The notes under the pieces were generated by a model. It ran no database searches and was not told where the DNA came from. It saw nothing but the letters and a program-made list of their open reading frames with translations. Position numbers and translations under genes: made by a program. Shown here one piece after another: positions 51,614 through 60,258 of a stretch of DNA of 64,000 nucleotides. Source of the DNA: UBA4951 sp963616935 (GTDB lineage: Bacteria > Bacillota_I > Bacilli_A > RFN20 > CAG-826); assembly GCA_963616935.1 (NCBI GenBank), contig CAVEMS010000002.1, positions 1 through 64,000 on the forward strand, given 5' to 3'. Position 1 is the stretch's first letter. Each line of letters opens with the position of its first letter.

Positions 51614-53947
51614 TTATTCCTTTACCCAGCCGCACTCTGGATTATCGCACTCATTATCATCGCCATATTCATGGAATGGGGCGGCGAGTCTCATGGAGGT
51701 TTCTTCAATGCCGGAGTCCGTATTGAAATTCATCACAAAGCAATATTGCTCATTCCCTTGCATGGTCACATCAGTTGGTAACTTCCACACATAGTAGAAT
51801 CGTTCATTGTCAAGTTCGATTAGCCGTCCAGTTTTATTCAAAGAACACACTTTGTTGCTTCCACGATAACAATCGATGCTTGCGAGAACTTCCACCACTT
51901 TCACATAGAAATATGTAAACGACGACCCTTCGCAATATTCGAAGTTAAAATAGGCTTTATCATCAACGACCGGTAACTGGGTATCCACGTTCTTTTCTTC
52001 ATATTCGAACGTATGGGCGATGCTATCCCCGCAAGCACAAGCGCCATTAATTCCATAAGTATGGACGTGTTTGGTGAGCGTTTTGTCGAGAAGGAACGAA
52101 TCGGTGAATCCGCCAACGACAGTGAAGGTCACAATCGTATTGGAATAGGATGAATATACCAAATGCGTCTCGCCAGTCTCCGTATAAACCGATCCGCCAA
52201 TGTCATAGCCCGTGACGGTGAAATAGTAAGCGGTGCCCATGGTGTATTTGTCGCCAACGGTAAGAAAAACAGATTTTCCGCTTTCGATGTTGATCTTGAC
52301 TTCGATGGTGCTTATTTGCTTGCCAGTAGAAGTATCTTTGGTATTCGATTCGACGGATTTGATGGAGAAGGTTTCGGTTGATTCGTTATAGATATAGACC
52401 GATTTGACGCCACTTCCGGTAGGAGTGCCGTCCATGACCGTATAGTTCTTTAGATAGCTCGTATCCGTTGAACCATCGCCGTCAGTCAATTGAATCTTAT
52501 CGTAAGAGAAGCTATAGATGTTTTGCCCTTTGGTTTTGTAATCGGTCAATTCGACGGTGGCCTTTACCGTTTGTCCTTCTACGGAAGTGCATTCGGCGAG
52601 AGTAAGGATGCCGTCCTCGCTAACGTTACTAGCATCAAAGTAAGCGGTTTCCTTTGTGAATGTCGTCACAACGATCGGATTGATGGTATATTCAACGATC
52701 TTCGTGGCACGCTTCCATTCCGCGGTGTCGGCATAGACTATCATGCAATAGTAAGTGCCAACGTCTTTTGGTGCCACTCCGGCCGTAAACGGGGTTTTGC
52801 ATTCAGCATCGCAATAAAAGGCGCATCCATAACCGCTCTTGATATCCGTTTCCGCAGTCTCGGTCGATGTTGTGGTCACAGCGATATTAGAGGTTTTGAT
52901 GTCTATCATCTTGCCGTCATACGTTTTGCTCGTAGGACCATTATAAGCAATGGTTCTATCCTTAGCGGATAACGCCGGTAAGGCGGTTATCTTTTCATAT
53001 CCGCAGACGGTGCAAGTTTGTTTTTGTGATCCGGCAGTGCCATAACCGGCTTCAGTAACGGTTTCAGGATCGCCATAGGTGTGCTCTGCTCTGTCAAGAA
53101 TACTATTACACTCGTCGCATTCGTACCAGTGCTGGGTATCATTATGCTTAAGAACCTCGGTGTGTTTCTCATCGGTGCCATCAATATATTTTTCACAGAC
53201 TTTGCAACGGAGTCGGTGGTAAACACTGCCTGCATAACATTTATAAAGATCATGCGACCACGCAATCGTCAAATCGTCCATCTCGTTTTTGCTGGCATCG
53301 AAATGCTTGTGGCAATCCAAGCAATCATAATGACCCTTGGTGCCATTGGTTTCGGTGCCGCAGTCGGCAGCGACTTCCTCGATCCATTCGCTGAAATTGT
53401 GCTTTGCGGCATCAATGGAAATGGTCAATGTACTTAAGTCGGTGACTAAATCGCCATTCAAATCGATCACAGCTCCGCAATCGTCGCAGACTTTATGCTC
53501 GGCGACGCCGGTCGCAACGCAAGTAGCTGGCACCTCTTTCACCGTTTTAAGCGTGTGAGCCGCCGAATCCTTTTTGGCGTCGCACCCTTCAACAGTGCAT
53601 TCGCGCCAGTGATTATTGGCATCATATTTCCAGTCGTTGGAATACGAGTGATATCCGGTATTCTCCACCGTGCGCTCGGTTTCGTAGCCGCAGACGGTGC
53701 AAGATCTCGATTCGACTTTGTCGGTATGAACACCGGCTGGGGTCTTTTCGGTCCACTCCCCGAACGTGTGCTCAGCGGCGTCTGAGGTATCAGTGTGACC
53801 CTCAGTCTGGCAAGCGTGCCAATGCGACGTCTCGTCATGGCTCCATTCTTGGCTGTAGTCATGCTTCTCGCCGCAGGACGCCAAAAGCATTCCGGGCGCA
53901 AGCAACAAGAAAGCCATGCCGAATTTCAAGCAGTTTTTCTTATTCAT
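51614..53947 (-). CDS. Large lipoprotein with CxxC/His-Trp-His repeats and an MBG-like domain
   Basis: 777 residues from ATG 53947 (TAGGAG SD). Lipobox LLASC (Cys25). The first 330 residues repeat a motif with HWHAC, EHTFGEW, CTVCGYE, HWRECTVEGCDA and CDDCGAV, i.e. doubled CxxC units seen in many surface proteins of gut Firmicutes, here about six to eight copies. They probably bind zinc or form disulfides. A domain near 340-430 (YNGPTSKTYDG ... DVGTYYCMIVYADT ... EYTINP) is MBG-like. The end repeats the CxxC style. It may be an adhesin. Its promoter contains a homopolymer tract and is a candidate for ON/OFF switching. Confidence 0.85.
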   Translation of the reverse strand: MNKKNCLKFGMAFLLLAPGMLLASCGEKHDYSQEWSHDETSHWHACQTEGHTDTSDAAEHTFGEWTEKTPAGVHTDKVESRSCTVCGYETERTVENTGYHSYSNDWKYDANNHWRECTVEGCDAKKDSAAHTLKTVKEVPATCVATGVAEHKVCDDCGAVIDLNGDLVTDLSTLTISIDAAKHNFSEWIEEVAADCGTETNGTKGHYDCLDCHKHFDASKNEMDDLTIAWSHDLYKCYAGSVYHRLRCKVCEKYIDGTDEKHTEVLKHNDTQHWYECDECNSILDRAEHTYGDPETVTEAGYGTAGSQKQTCTVCGYEKITALPALSAKDRTIAYNGPTSKTYDGKMIDIKTSNIAVTTTSTETAETDIKSGYGCAFYCDAECKTPFTAGVAPKDVGTYYCMIVYADTAEWKRATKIVEYTINPIVVTTFTKETAYFDASNVSEDGILTLAECTSVEGQTVKATVELTDYKTKGQNIYSFSYDKIQLTDGDGSTDTSYLKNYTVMDGTPTGSGVKSVYIYNESTETFSIKSVESNTKDTSTGKQISTIEVKINIESGKSVFLTVGDKYTMGTAYYFTVTGYDIGGSVYTETGETHLVYSSYSNTIVTFTVVGGFTDSFLLDKTLTKHVHTYGINGACACGDSIAHTFEYEEKNVDTQLPVVDDKAYFNFEYCEGSSFTYFYVKVVEVLASIDCYRGSNKVCSLNKTGRLIELDNERFYYVWKLPTDVTMQGNEQYCFVMNFNTDSGIEETSMRLAAPFHEYGDDNECDNPECGWVKE

Positions 53948-53998
53948 GTGTTCTCCTAACTGTTGTTTGTCCATTTCTTATGAATATGGATATGTTAC

Positions 53999-54028
53999 AT
54001 TATCCCCCCCCAACCGAGTCCTTTTCAA
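53999..54028 (-). promoter_or_regulatory. Phase-variable-type promoter with G8 tract
   Basis: -35 TTGAAA (54028-54023), 18-nt spacer, -10 GATAAT (54004-53999). A run of eight G on the minus strand (54011-54004) ends the spacer and gives the first base of the -10. A one-base change in the run would shift spacer length between 17 and 19. Confidence 0.65.
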
Positions 54029-54160
54029 GCGCAAGCATAGCATTGGCACGATCACGCATTCGCTCTTGCGTTCTTACTTAATCGAAATCTACCGAGCGCA
54101 AGTTGAAAACGCCTCTTCTCGTCTCGTCCAATTTTCGAACCGTTCATCGCTCTATTTCAC

Positions 54161-54215
54161 GAAAAAAAGCGTCCTCATCTCATTGAACTAATTCGTCCAA
54201 TGTTCGGGGAACGCT
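54161..54215 (-). terminator. Probable terminator after oppF
   Basis: AGCGTTCC ... GGACGCT (one bulge, long inner loop containing CATTG/CAATG) followed by seven T on the minus strand. Confidence 0.6.
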
Positions 54216-54235
54216 TCACTTCGGATGGCTCGGTG

Positions 54236-55594
54236 TTACTTGATTGGGTTATCTTTCACAAATTGCTGATACTCAAGGAATTCCTTTTCGTTGCAGTAAA
54301 CGAAGTGCCCTGGATAAACTTCCCTTAAGTTCGGCTTATCCGAGGAGTAATCATGAACTTCATTTGGCTTATAGACGATTCTAACACGCTCCTTCTCGGT
54401 CAATGGATTAGGCTTAGGAATGGCGGATAGAAGCGATTTCGTATATGGATGCAAAGGATATTTGAACAACTCATCCGAAGTGGCGAGTTCAACGATCTTT
54501 CCAAAATACATAACGGCGATTCTATCGCAGAAGTATTTGACGACGGATAGGTCATGGGCGATGAAGATCATCGTGAGCCCCATTTCATCCTTCAAATCAT
54601 TCAAAAGATTGATGACCTGCGCGCGAATAGAGACGTCGAGGGCGGAAATAGGCTCATCGCAGATAAGAAGCTTCGGATTCATAACCAAGGCGCGCGCAAT
54701 GCCAATACGCTGCCTTTGGCCGCCTGAGAATTCGTGCGGATAACGGGAGGCGTGCTCTTCGACAAGCCCGACCTTCTCAAGCATCTCAACAACTTTCTTG
54801 TGGTTTTCCACCTTATTATGGAAGCCTTGGATCCTAAGGCCTTCCTGGATGATGTCTTCGACCGTCATACGAGGATCAAGCGAATCGACAGGGTCTTGGA
54901 AGATCATCTGAATCTCGGAGATTAGTTTTTTCGGAGCGTGTCTGTTATCGAAATTGATCTGGCGGATTTTGTCTTTCTGGACCCGGACTATCTCATCGAC
55001 TTGCGCGGTCGCGCTTCCGATCTCAGCGTCATATCTGGCATTAATTTCGTTAGATAACTCCGCAAAATTCGGCGCATCCTTATCTAACGCGGCGATTTCC
55101 TCCGCCTCTTTGGCACGTAAATCCTTGATTTTTTCCTTTAAACGAATTCGAGACCACTTTATCTCTTTCTTATTCCATCTTGATCCGGCGGAGATTCGGT
55201 AGCCTCTATAGTAAATGGATCCGGAGGTGATGTCATAAAGCTTGATGATCGAGCGGCCGGTCGTGGTTTTGCCACACCCCGACTCGCCGACGATGCCGAA
55301 ACATTCGCCTTCATGGACATCGAAAGAGACGTTGGAGACGGCTTTTAGCTTCGTATGATGAAATTTGCTTCCGAAAGTGAAGAACTGCTTTAGGTGCCTG
55401 ACCGAAAGAAGGATATCGGAATCGATTAGTTCCTTTTTCCTCTTTAGATGCGGATTGATCTTGTATTTCACTTCAAGCTCGCGGGCGGCGGCGTTGATAG
55501 TGGGCGCACCCATAGCATCCTCATGATCGTCGTTTAAGGGCTCTCCGCCTTCGCTTAAGGCTTGGGCGGTATTCAATATTTCCTCATCAATCAT
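54236..55594 (-). CDS. oppF: Oligopeptide ABC transporter ATP-binding protein OppF, with insertion
   Basis: 452 residues from ATG 55594 (AGGAG SD, 8-nt overlap with oppD). Walker A GESGCGKT (103-110), Q-loop Gln233, FSGGQRQ (289-295), Walker B LLICDEPISALD. OppF is usually about 310-330 residues. Here a charged, helical insertion (about 138-222, KEKIKDLRAKEAEEIAALDK type) sits between the first strands and the Q-loop, and about 50 extra residues precede the domain. The oligopeptide-permease C-terminal metal/Fe-S-type tail is present but short. Confidence 0.93.
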   Translation of the reverse strand: MIDEEILNTAQALSEGGEPLNDDHEDAMGAPTINAAARELEVKYKINPHLKRKKELIDSDILLSVRHLKQFFTFGSKFHHTKLKAVSNVSFDVHEGECFGIVGESGCGKTTTGRSIIKLYDITSGSIYYRGYRISAGSRWNKKEIKWSRIRLKEKIKDLRAKEAEEIAALDKDAPNFAELSNEINARYDAEIGSATAQVDEIVRVQKDKIRQINFDNRHAPKKLISEIQMIFQDPVDSLDPRMTVEDIIQEGLRIQGFHNKVENHKKVVEMLEKVGLVEEHASRYPHEFSGGQRQRIGIARALVMNPKLLICDEPISALDVSIRAQVINLLNDLKDEMGLTMIFIAHDLSVVKYFCDRIAVMYFGKIVELATSDELFKYPLHPYTKSLLSAIPKPNPLTEKERVRIVYKPNEVHDYSSDKPNLREVYPGHFVYCNEKEFLEYQQFVKDNPIK

Positions 55595-57131
55595 TCTGGC
55601 TTTCTCCTTTCTCGTAGGGAGTGCGGATCTCGGCGTCATGACCCGTCAGATTCTTATAGGCTTCGAGGTTGTTTTTGATGCGTTCGGTGACGATTTTCGG
55701 CATCTCCACTTTCGGGGCATCCGGATGCAATAGCCACGTCGCGGCATAGTGAGTCGGCGAAACCTCGAAATAAGGAGGTTCGACCTCATAATCGACTTTC
55801 ATTGCGTATTTGGAACGTTCTGCGAAGGCATCGCCTTTCGGAGGATAGATCATATTCGGCGGCGTTCCTGGGATGGCATCGAGTCTTTCCTTCGAATCGA
55901 CGTCGGGAATCGAAGAAAGCAAGGCCCAGGTGTAAGGATGCTTCGGATCGAAGAAGACCTCGTTTACCTTGCCATATTCGACGATCTTGCCGGCGTACAT
56001 CACGGCGACTCGGTCGGCCATATTGGCTACAACGCCTAGGTCGTGAGTGATGAAGATGACCGACATATCGTGGTCTTTCTTGAGCTTCTTGATGAGTTCG
56101 AGAATCTGGCCTTGGATCGTGACATCGAGGGCAGTCGTCGGCTCGTCGCATATCAAAATCTCCGGCGTTTCCGTCAAGGCTATGGCGATGACGATACGTT
56201 GCCTCATGCCTCCAGAGAATTCGAAAGGATATTGCTTATATCTCTTCTCGGGTTCGGGGATGCCGACCTCTCTCATGATATCGAGAGCGCGCTTCTTAGC
56301 CTCGGCTCTCGTGATCTTCAAAGCGTTGATCTTATTGAGCTTAGCCTCATTTAAAGCGGCTTTGAGTTCTAGCGATCCTGGGGCATGGGCGGCTTTCGCG
56401 CTTTCAACTTCCTGACGATATTTTGCAATGATGGAGGCTTTATATTCGGCGACCTTAACTTTCGCTTCCTTCTTCGTTTGCTTGAATTTTTCACGCAAAG
56501 GAGCGGCCTTTTGCTTGGTTTCGCGCCTAATGAGATCGGCTTCTTTTTTCGCGGTTTTGAGGATCGCTTTAGACTCGGCCTCGGCGGCTTTGACGGACAT
56601 TCCTCTTTCGCCCGAATCCTTCGCCTCCTTAACGAGCTTATAGCCGGCTTCTTGCGCCTCGTTTAAAACGCGCTGAGCCTTGGCTTCACCCGCTGCGATG
56701 GTGTTCTCATAGGCAATTAGGTCATCGGAAATCAAGTCATCGTACATTCTCTTTAACTTATTGGAGTTGATTAGAGTGGCTTCGGTGATCTGCTTTCCGA
56801 TACGGACGATTGGGTCGAGGGAAGAAAGAGGATCTTGGAAGATCATCCCGATTTTATGGCCTCTGATTTTATGGAACTCTTCCTCAGCGACTTCGAGCAA
56901 GTTCTCGCCATGATACATGATCGAGCCTTTTTCGACGATCGCGTTAGCGGAAAGGATACCCATAATCGCCTTATTGGTGACGGATTTGCCTGAGCCCGAC
57001 TCACCGACGATGCAAAGGGTCTCGCCTTTATATAAATCGAAGGAAACTCCCCTAACGGCCTTGACTAGGCCATGGTCCGTTTTGAAGGAGATGGTAAGGT
57101 CATTGACCTCAAGTATTTTTTCGTTTGCCAT
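55587..57131 (-). CDS. oppD: Oligopeptide ABC transporter ATP-binding protein OppD, with coiled-coil insertion
   Basis: 514 residues (usual 320-350). Walker A GESGSGKS (44-51), Q-loop Gln99, FSGGMRQ (305-311), Walker B LICDEPTTALD. Between them a roughly 155-residue Ala/Lys/Glu-rich stretch (about 121-278) has heptad-like helix character (AKAQRVLNEAQEAGYKLVKE type) and would project from the helical subdomain. The end has the oligopeptide/dipeptide transporter C-terminal region (IPGTPPNMIYPPKGDAFAERSKYA). Starts 2 nt after oppC. Confidence 0.94.
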   Translation of the reverse strand: MANEKILEVNDLTISFKTDHGLVKAVRGVSFDLYKGETLCIVGESGSGKSVTNKAIMGILSANAIVEKGSIMYHGENLLEVAEEEFHKIRGHKIGMIFQDPLSSLDPIVRIGKQITEATLINSNKLKRMYDDLISDDLIAYENTIAAGEAKAQRVLNEAQEAGYKLVKEAKDSGERGMSVKAAEAESKAILKTAKKEADLIRRETKQKAAPLREKFKQTKKEAKVKVAEYKASIIAKYRQEVESAKAAHAPGSLELKAALNEAKLNKINALKITRAEAKKRALDIMREVGIPEPEKRYKQYPFEFSGGMRQRIVIAIALTETPEILICDEPTTALDVTIQGQILELIKKLKKDHDMSVIFITHDLGVVANMADRVAVMYAGKIVEYGKVNEVFFDPKHPYTWALLSSIPDVDSKERLDAIPGTPPNMIYPPKGDAFAERSKYAMKVDYEVEPPYFEVSPTHYAATWLLHPDAPKVEMPKIVTERIKNNLEAYKNLTGHDAEIRTPYEKGESQND

Positions 57132-57133
57132 AA

Positions 57134-59038
57134 TTACTCATTTCCTTTCAATGACGGATTTAGTGCATCTCGTAGGCCGTTTCCGAATAGGTTAAAGGAA
57201 ATCATGAGCAACGAGATGACGATAGCCGGGAACAAGATAAGCATCGGCCGGGTTTGCAAGTATTGCTGATTGGAGGACAAAATGACACCGAACGCGTCGA
57301 CTCCCTTAAGCCCTAACCCCAAATAGGAGACGGAGGCTTCCGAGAAGATGCCGCTTGGAATCATAAGGACGCAGCTTGTGACAATCGTTCCTAGTCCATT
57401 AGGGAGAATGTGCTTGAAGATAAGTCTCCAATCGCTGGCGCCGAGGGTTCTGGACGCGAGAACGTATTCGCGTCTCTTGAAACGATAGAACTGCGTGCGC
57501 GTCGTGGCGGCAGGCCCGATCCAACCGGTTAAGCATAGAGCCAAGGCGAATGTGACGATATTTTGGCCTAAATGCAAGATGACGAGAGTCATCAAAACAA
57601 TCCATGGGATACCGGAAATGATATCGGTCACACGCTCCATGATTAAGTCGACCGTGCCGCCGAAATAACCCGATATCGAACCCCATAATAGCCCAACGGC
57701 CAAACAAATGGCCGAGGCGATCGTGGAGATCAATAGGGACGTTTTCAAAGCGTTCATCGACTTCGTGAACGAATCGAGACCGTTGGCGTCGGTTCCGAAG
57801 ATGTAGCTAGGCATCTCGTCATAACCTAAATATTTATAATATGTTACGTTCGCGGTGATCGTGTAGGCGTCAAGTTTGGTGTTATAGACTTGTTTGGATA
57901 CGCTATTGACCGGGCATTTATCGCTCTTTTTGACGAAAGATTCCGGACCGGTCGCAAAATCGTAGTCGCACCAGCCGTTATCGATATAGCCCTGCATATC
58001 GATGCCAGACACATCCATATCCTTATCGCCTAGCGCGGCATAGTAATAGTCGTATACGAAATCGACTTTCCTTATCTCGGCGTTATGGACGTTACGAACG
58101 CCATTGCTTCTCCAGTAATTGTCAGGATAACGACCCGTGCTATCGGCGACGACCAACGCATTCTTGTTGGCGTCGGTCATCGAGACGGAAAGAAGTTTCG
58201 CGTTCTCCTCTTCATCGGACGAGGAAAGGATGGCGTTCTTGATGGAGATATAGGCATTAGGCGTCGTTTTCGACTGCGCGATAACCTTGATATAGCACTG
58301 CTTGGCGTCGGTATTGGCCCCATTCTCCTCAAGAAGAGAAGACATATCGATTGAAATCGTCGAATAATCTTCGGACCAATCCTTTAAAGTGATCGTGGTC
58401 GAAGGGCCGTGAACGAGTTCGATCTTGTACTTTGTCAAAGAACCATCGAACAAATTCGCCTCATCACCTAGTTCCATATTGAAAGTGTAGGTATTCGAAG
58501 ACTTCATCTCGAACGCTTTATAGTTCTGAAATAAGAAAGTATTGGTCGTCGTGGGATCGTCCGATGCGGTGATTACGCTTTTGCTCGTCAAAACGAGGTA
58601 TCCGCCCGTGGCGAGTTCATTCGCCAGATCGATATATTGAACATCGGTCACCTTTTGCTCAAGGACGGCATCCTTATTGAATCCGGATGGCGAGTCGGTA
58701 GACCCATCATACGTGATTCCGGTGAATTTTTTCGTGCCATCCCAGAATCCGGTCCCTGTTTTGAATAATTTCGGAGGAAGAAGCGATTGCGAGATGTAGG
58801 ATCCCGAAGTCGGATATGGCGAGACGGCCGGAACGATGAAGCTGGCCAAAAGCAAGATGGCGATTATGGCGGCGCCGACGACGGAGGACTTATTCTTCGC
58901 GAAGCGCTTTAAAGCGTCTTTCGCGAAGGTCGTGGCTTTCGTTTCGAACTTCTTATCGTGAATCGTCTTTTCTTTTTCGACCATTTCGAATGAATCGGAG
59001 GCCAAATTGTAATTTTTGTTCTTATCGTAGATGTTCAT
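57134..59038 (-). CDS. oppC: Oligopeptide ABC transporter permease OppC with large ectodomain
   Basis: 634 residues, twice the usual OppC (about 300). An N-terminal cytoplasmic tail and first membrane helix (about 54-76) are followed by about 340 residues outside the membrane (77-420, beta-rich, Asp/Ser/Thr-rich), then the normal permease core with TM helices and the EAA loop (RTLGASDWRLIFKHILPNG). The GLGLKGVDAFG and NLFGNGLRDALNPSLKG end is typical OppC. Such ectodomains are known in some Mollicutes-like lineages; their job may be peptide capture near the channel (inference). Confidence 0.93.
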   Translation of the reverse strand: MNIYDKNKNYNLASDSFEMVEKEKTIHDKKFETKATTFAKDALKRFAKNKSSVVGAAIIAILLLASFIVPAVSPYPTSGSYISQSLLPPKLFKTGTGFWDGTKKFTGITYDGSTDSPSGFNKDAVLEQKVTDVQYIDLANELATGGYLVLTSKSVITASDDPTTTNTFLFQNYKAFEMKSSNTYTFNMELGDEANLFDGSLTKYKIELVHGPSTTITLKDWSEDYSTISIDMSSLLEENGANTDAKQCYIKVIAQSKTTPNAYISIKNAILSSSDEEENAKLLSVSMTDANKNALVVADSTGRYPDNYWRSNGVRNVHNAEIRKVDFVYDYYYAALGDKDMDVSGIDMQGYIDNGWCDYDFATGPESFVKKSDKCPVNSVSKQVYNTKLDAYTITANVTYYKYLGYDEMPSYIFGTDANGLDSFTKSMNALKTSLLISTIASAICLAVGLLWGSISGYFGGTVDLIMERVTDIISGIPWIVLMTLVILHLGQNIVTFALALCLTGWIGPAATTRTQFYRFKRREYVLASRTLGASDWRLIFKHILPNGLGTIVTSCVLMIPSGIFSEASVSYLGLGLKGVDAFGVILSSNQQYLQTRPMLILFPAIVISLLMISFNLFGNGLRDALNPSLKGNE

Positions 59039-59040
59039 AA

Positions 59041-60093
59041 CTACTTAGCCTCCCCCATTCTGATGCGTGGATCGATAAATCCATATGACAAATCAAGGAC
59101 GACTCCGGCCAAAAGCGAAATCGTCGTGAATAAGGCCATGTCGACAAAGAGAACGTTATAGTCCTTCTCTCCGCCTAAGGAGTCGATGAATAGGCTTCCG
59201 ATGCCGTGAATGCCATATAGCGATTCGAGGATCATCGATCCTCCTAGGATCCCGATGAATTCAGCGAGAATCGACGGGATGATAGGAACCATCGCATTTC
59301 TTAAGGCATGGCGGATGATCGATTGCCTCTTGGTCAAGCCTTTGGTCCTGGCCAAAAGCAGATATTCGCTTTCCATGACCTCGGTGAGCTCGGCTCTAGT
59401 GAAACGGCAATAGCCGCAAATGGAGCCAAAAGACAAGCAAAAGACCGGGATCACGTAACTTGCGATCTTCATTGCGGTCGTGTCCGACGTTTTGGCGAAT
59501 TGGGATGGCAGCCAATTGAGCGTATAACCGAAAGTGTAAATGACAAACGTGATCAAAACAAAGCTAGGGACGGAGATAAAGACCATGACGAGCGTGGAGA
59601 TGACATTGTCGATCGGCTTGTTTTTGTTTAACGCAGCTATGACGCCGAGAGTGATTCCTAAAGGCACGGCCCAAATGGACGAAAGAATGTTGCAAATCAT
59701 CGATTGGGGCAAGCGCTCCATGATGATGACCATGACGTCGACTCCCGGTTCTAATAACGTCGACTGACCCCAATCCCATTTGGTGAAGATGTTTCGTAGC
59801 CAGCTAAAATATTGAGTCATTATCGGCGTTTGATAGAAATAATAGGTGATCGGCTTCCCCGAAACCGCCGTCTCGGTGTAAGAGTAGACAAGATTCCCAT
59901 ACTCCGCATGCGGTTCTTGGAAAACGACGGCATAGCCTAAACTGACCTGATGATTGCAATAGGCATAAATGGCAGACGGCTTGCCTGTGACAAGCTGGAA
60001 TGGCAGCAATTTCATCAAAATAAACGTCAAAGACAGGATGATAAATACCGTGAAGAGCGCCAGAATCAGACGTTTGATAACGTACTTTACCAT
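59041..60093 (-). CDS. oppB: Oligopeptide ABC transporter permease OppB
   Basis: 350 residues. Typical N-terminal MVKYVIKRLILALFTVFIILSLTFILM helix, EAA loop (LLARTKGLTKRQSIIRHALRNA) and the GSMILESLYGIHGIGSLFIDS segment. An extra piece of about 50 residues after the first helix (TGKPSAIYAYCNHQVSLGY) replaces part of the usual periplasmic loop. It lies 2 nt before oppC. Confidence 0.94.
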   Translation of the reverse strand: MVKYVIKRLILALFTVFIILSLTFILMKLLPFQLVTGKPSAIYAYCNHQVSLGYAVVFQEPHAEYGNLVYSYTETAVSGKPITYYFYQTPIMTQYFSWLRNIFTKWDWGQSTLLEPGVDVMVIIMERLPQSMICNILSSIWAVPLGITLGVIAALNKNKPIDNVISTLVMVFISVPSFVLITFVIYTFGYTLNWLPSQFAKTSDTTAMKIASYVIPVFCLSFGSICGYCRFTRAELTEVMESEYLLLARTKGLTKRQSIIRHALRNAMVPIIPSILAEFIGILGGSMILESLYGIHGIGSLFIDSLGGEKDYNVLFVDMALFTTISLLAGVVLDLSYGFIDPRIRMGEAK

Positions 60094-60209
60094 ATGGCTT
60101 CCCCCTTTCTATTCGAATAGGAGAAATCTAGAAAGTCAGCTGCATGATTTTTTAGATTTTTCCTTCCATACACGTATTATGGGCGTGCGCCCGATAAAAT
60201 TACAGCAAA

Positions 60210-60237
60210 GGATTAGCGGTTTTTAGGCCGCTAATCC
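60210..60237 (-). terminator. Hairpin between oppA and oppB (partial terminator/stabiliser)
   Basis: Perfect 10-bp stem GGATTAGCGG/CCGCTAATCC with 8-nt loop, just after the oppA stop, without a full T-run. It would raise oppA level relative to oppBCDF by partial termination or 3' protection. A second palindrome GGGCGTGCGCCC follows (60181-60192). Confidence 0.6.
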
Positions 60238-60258
60238 TGTTTGCTTAGTTCGATTAAA

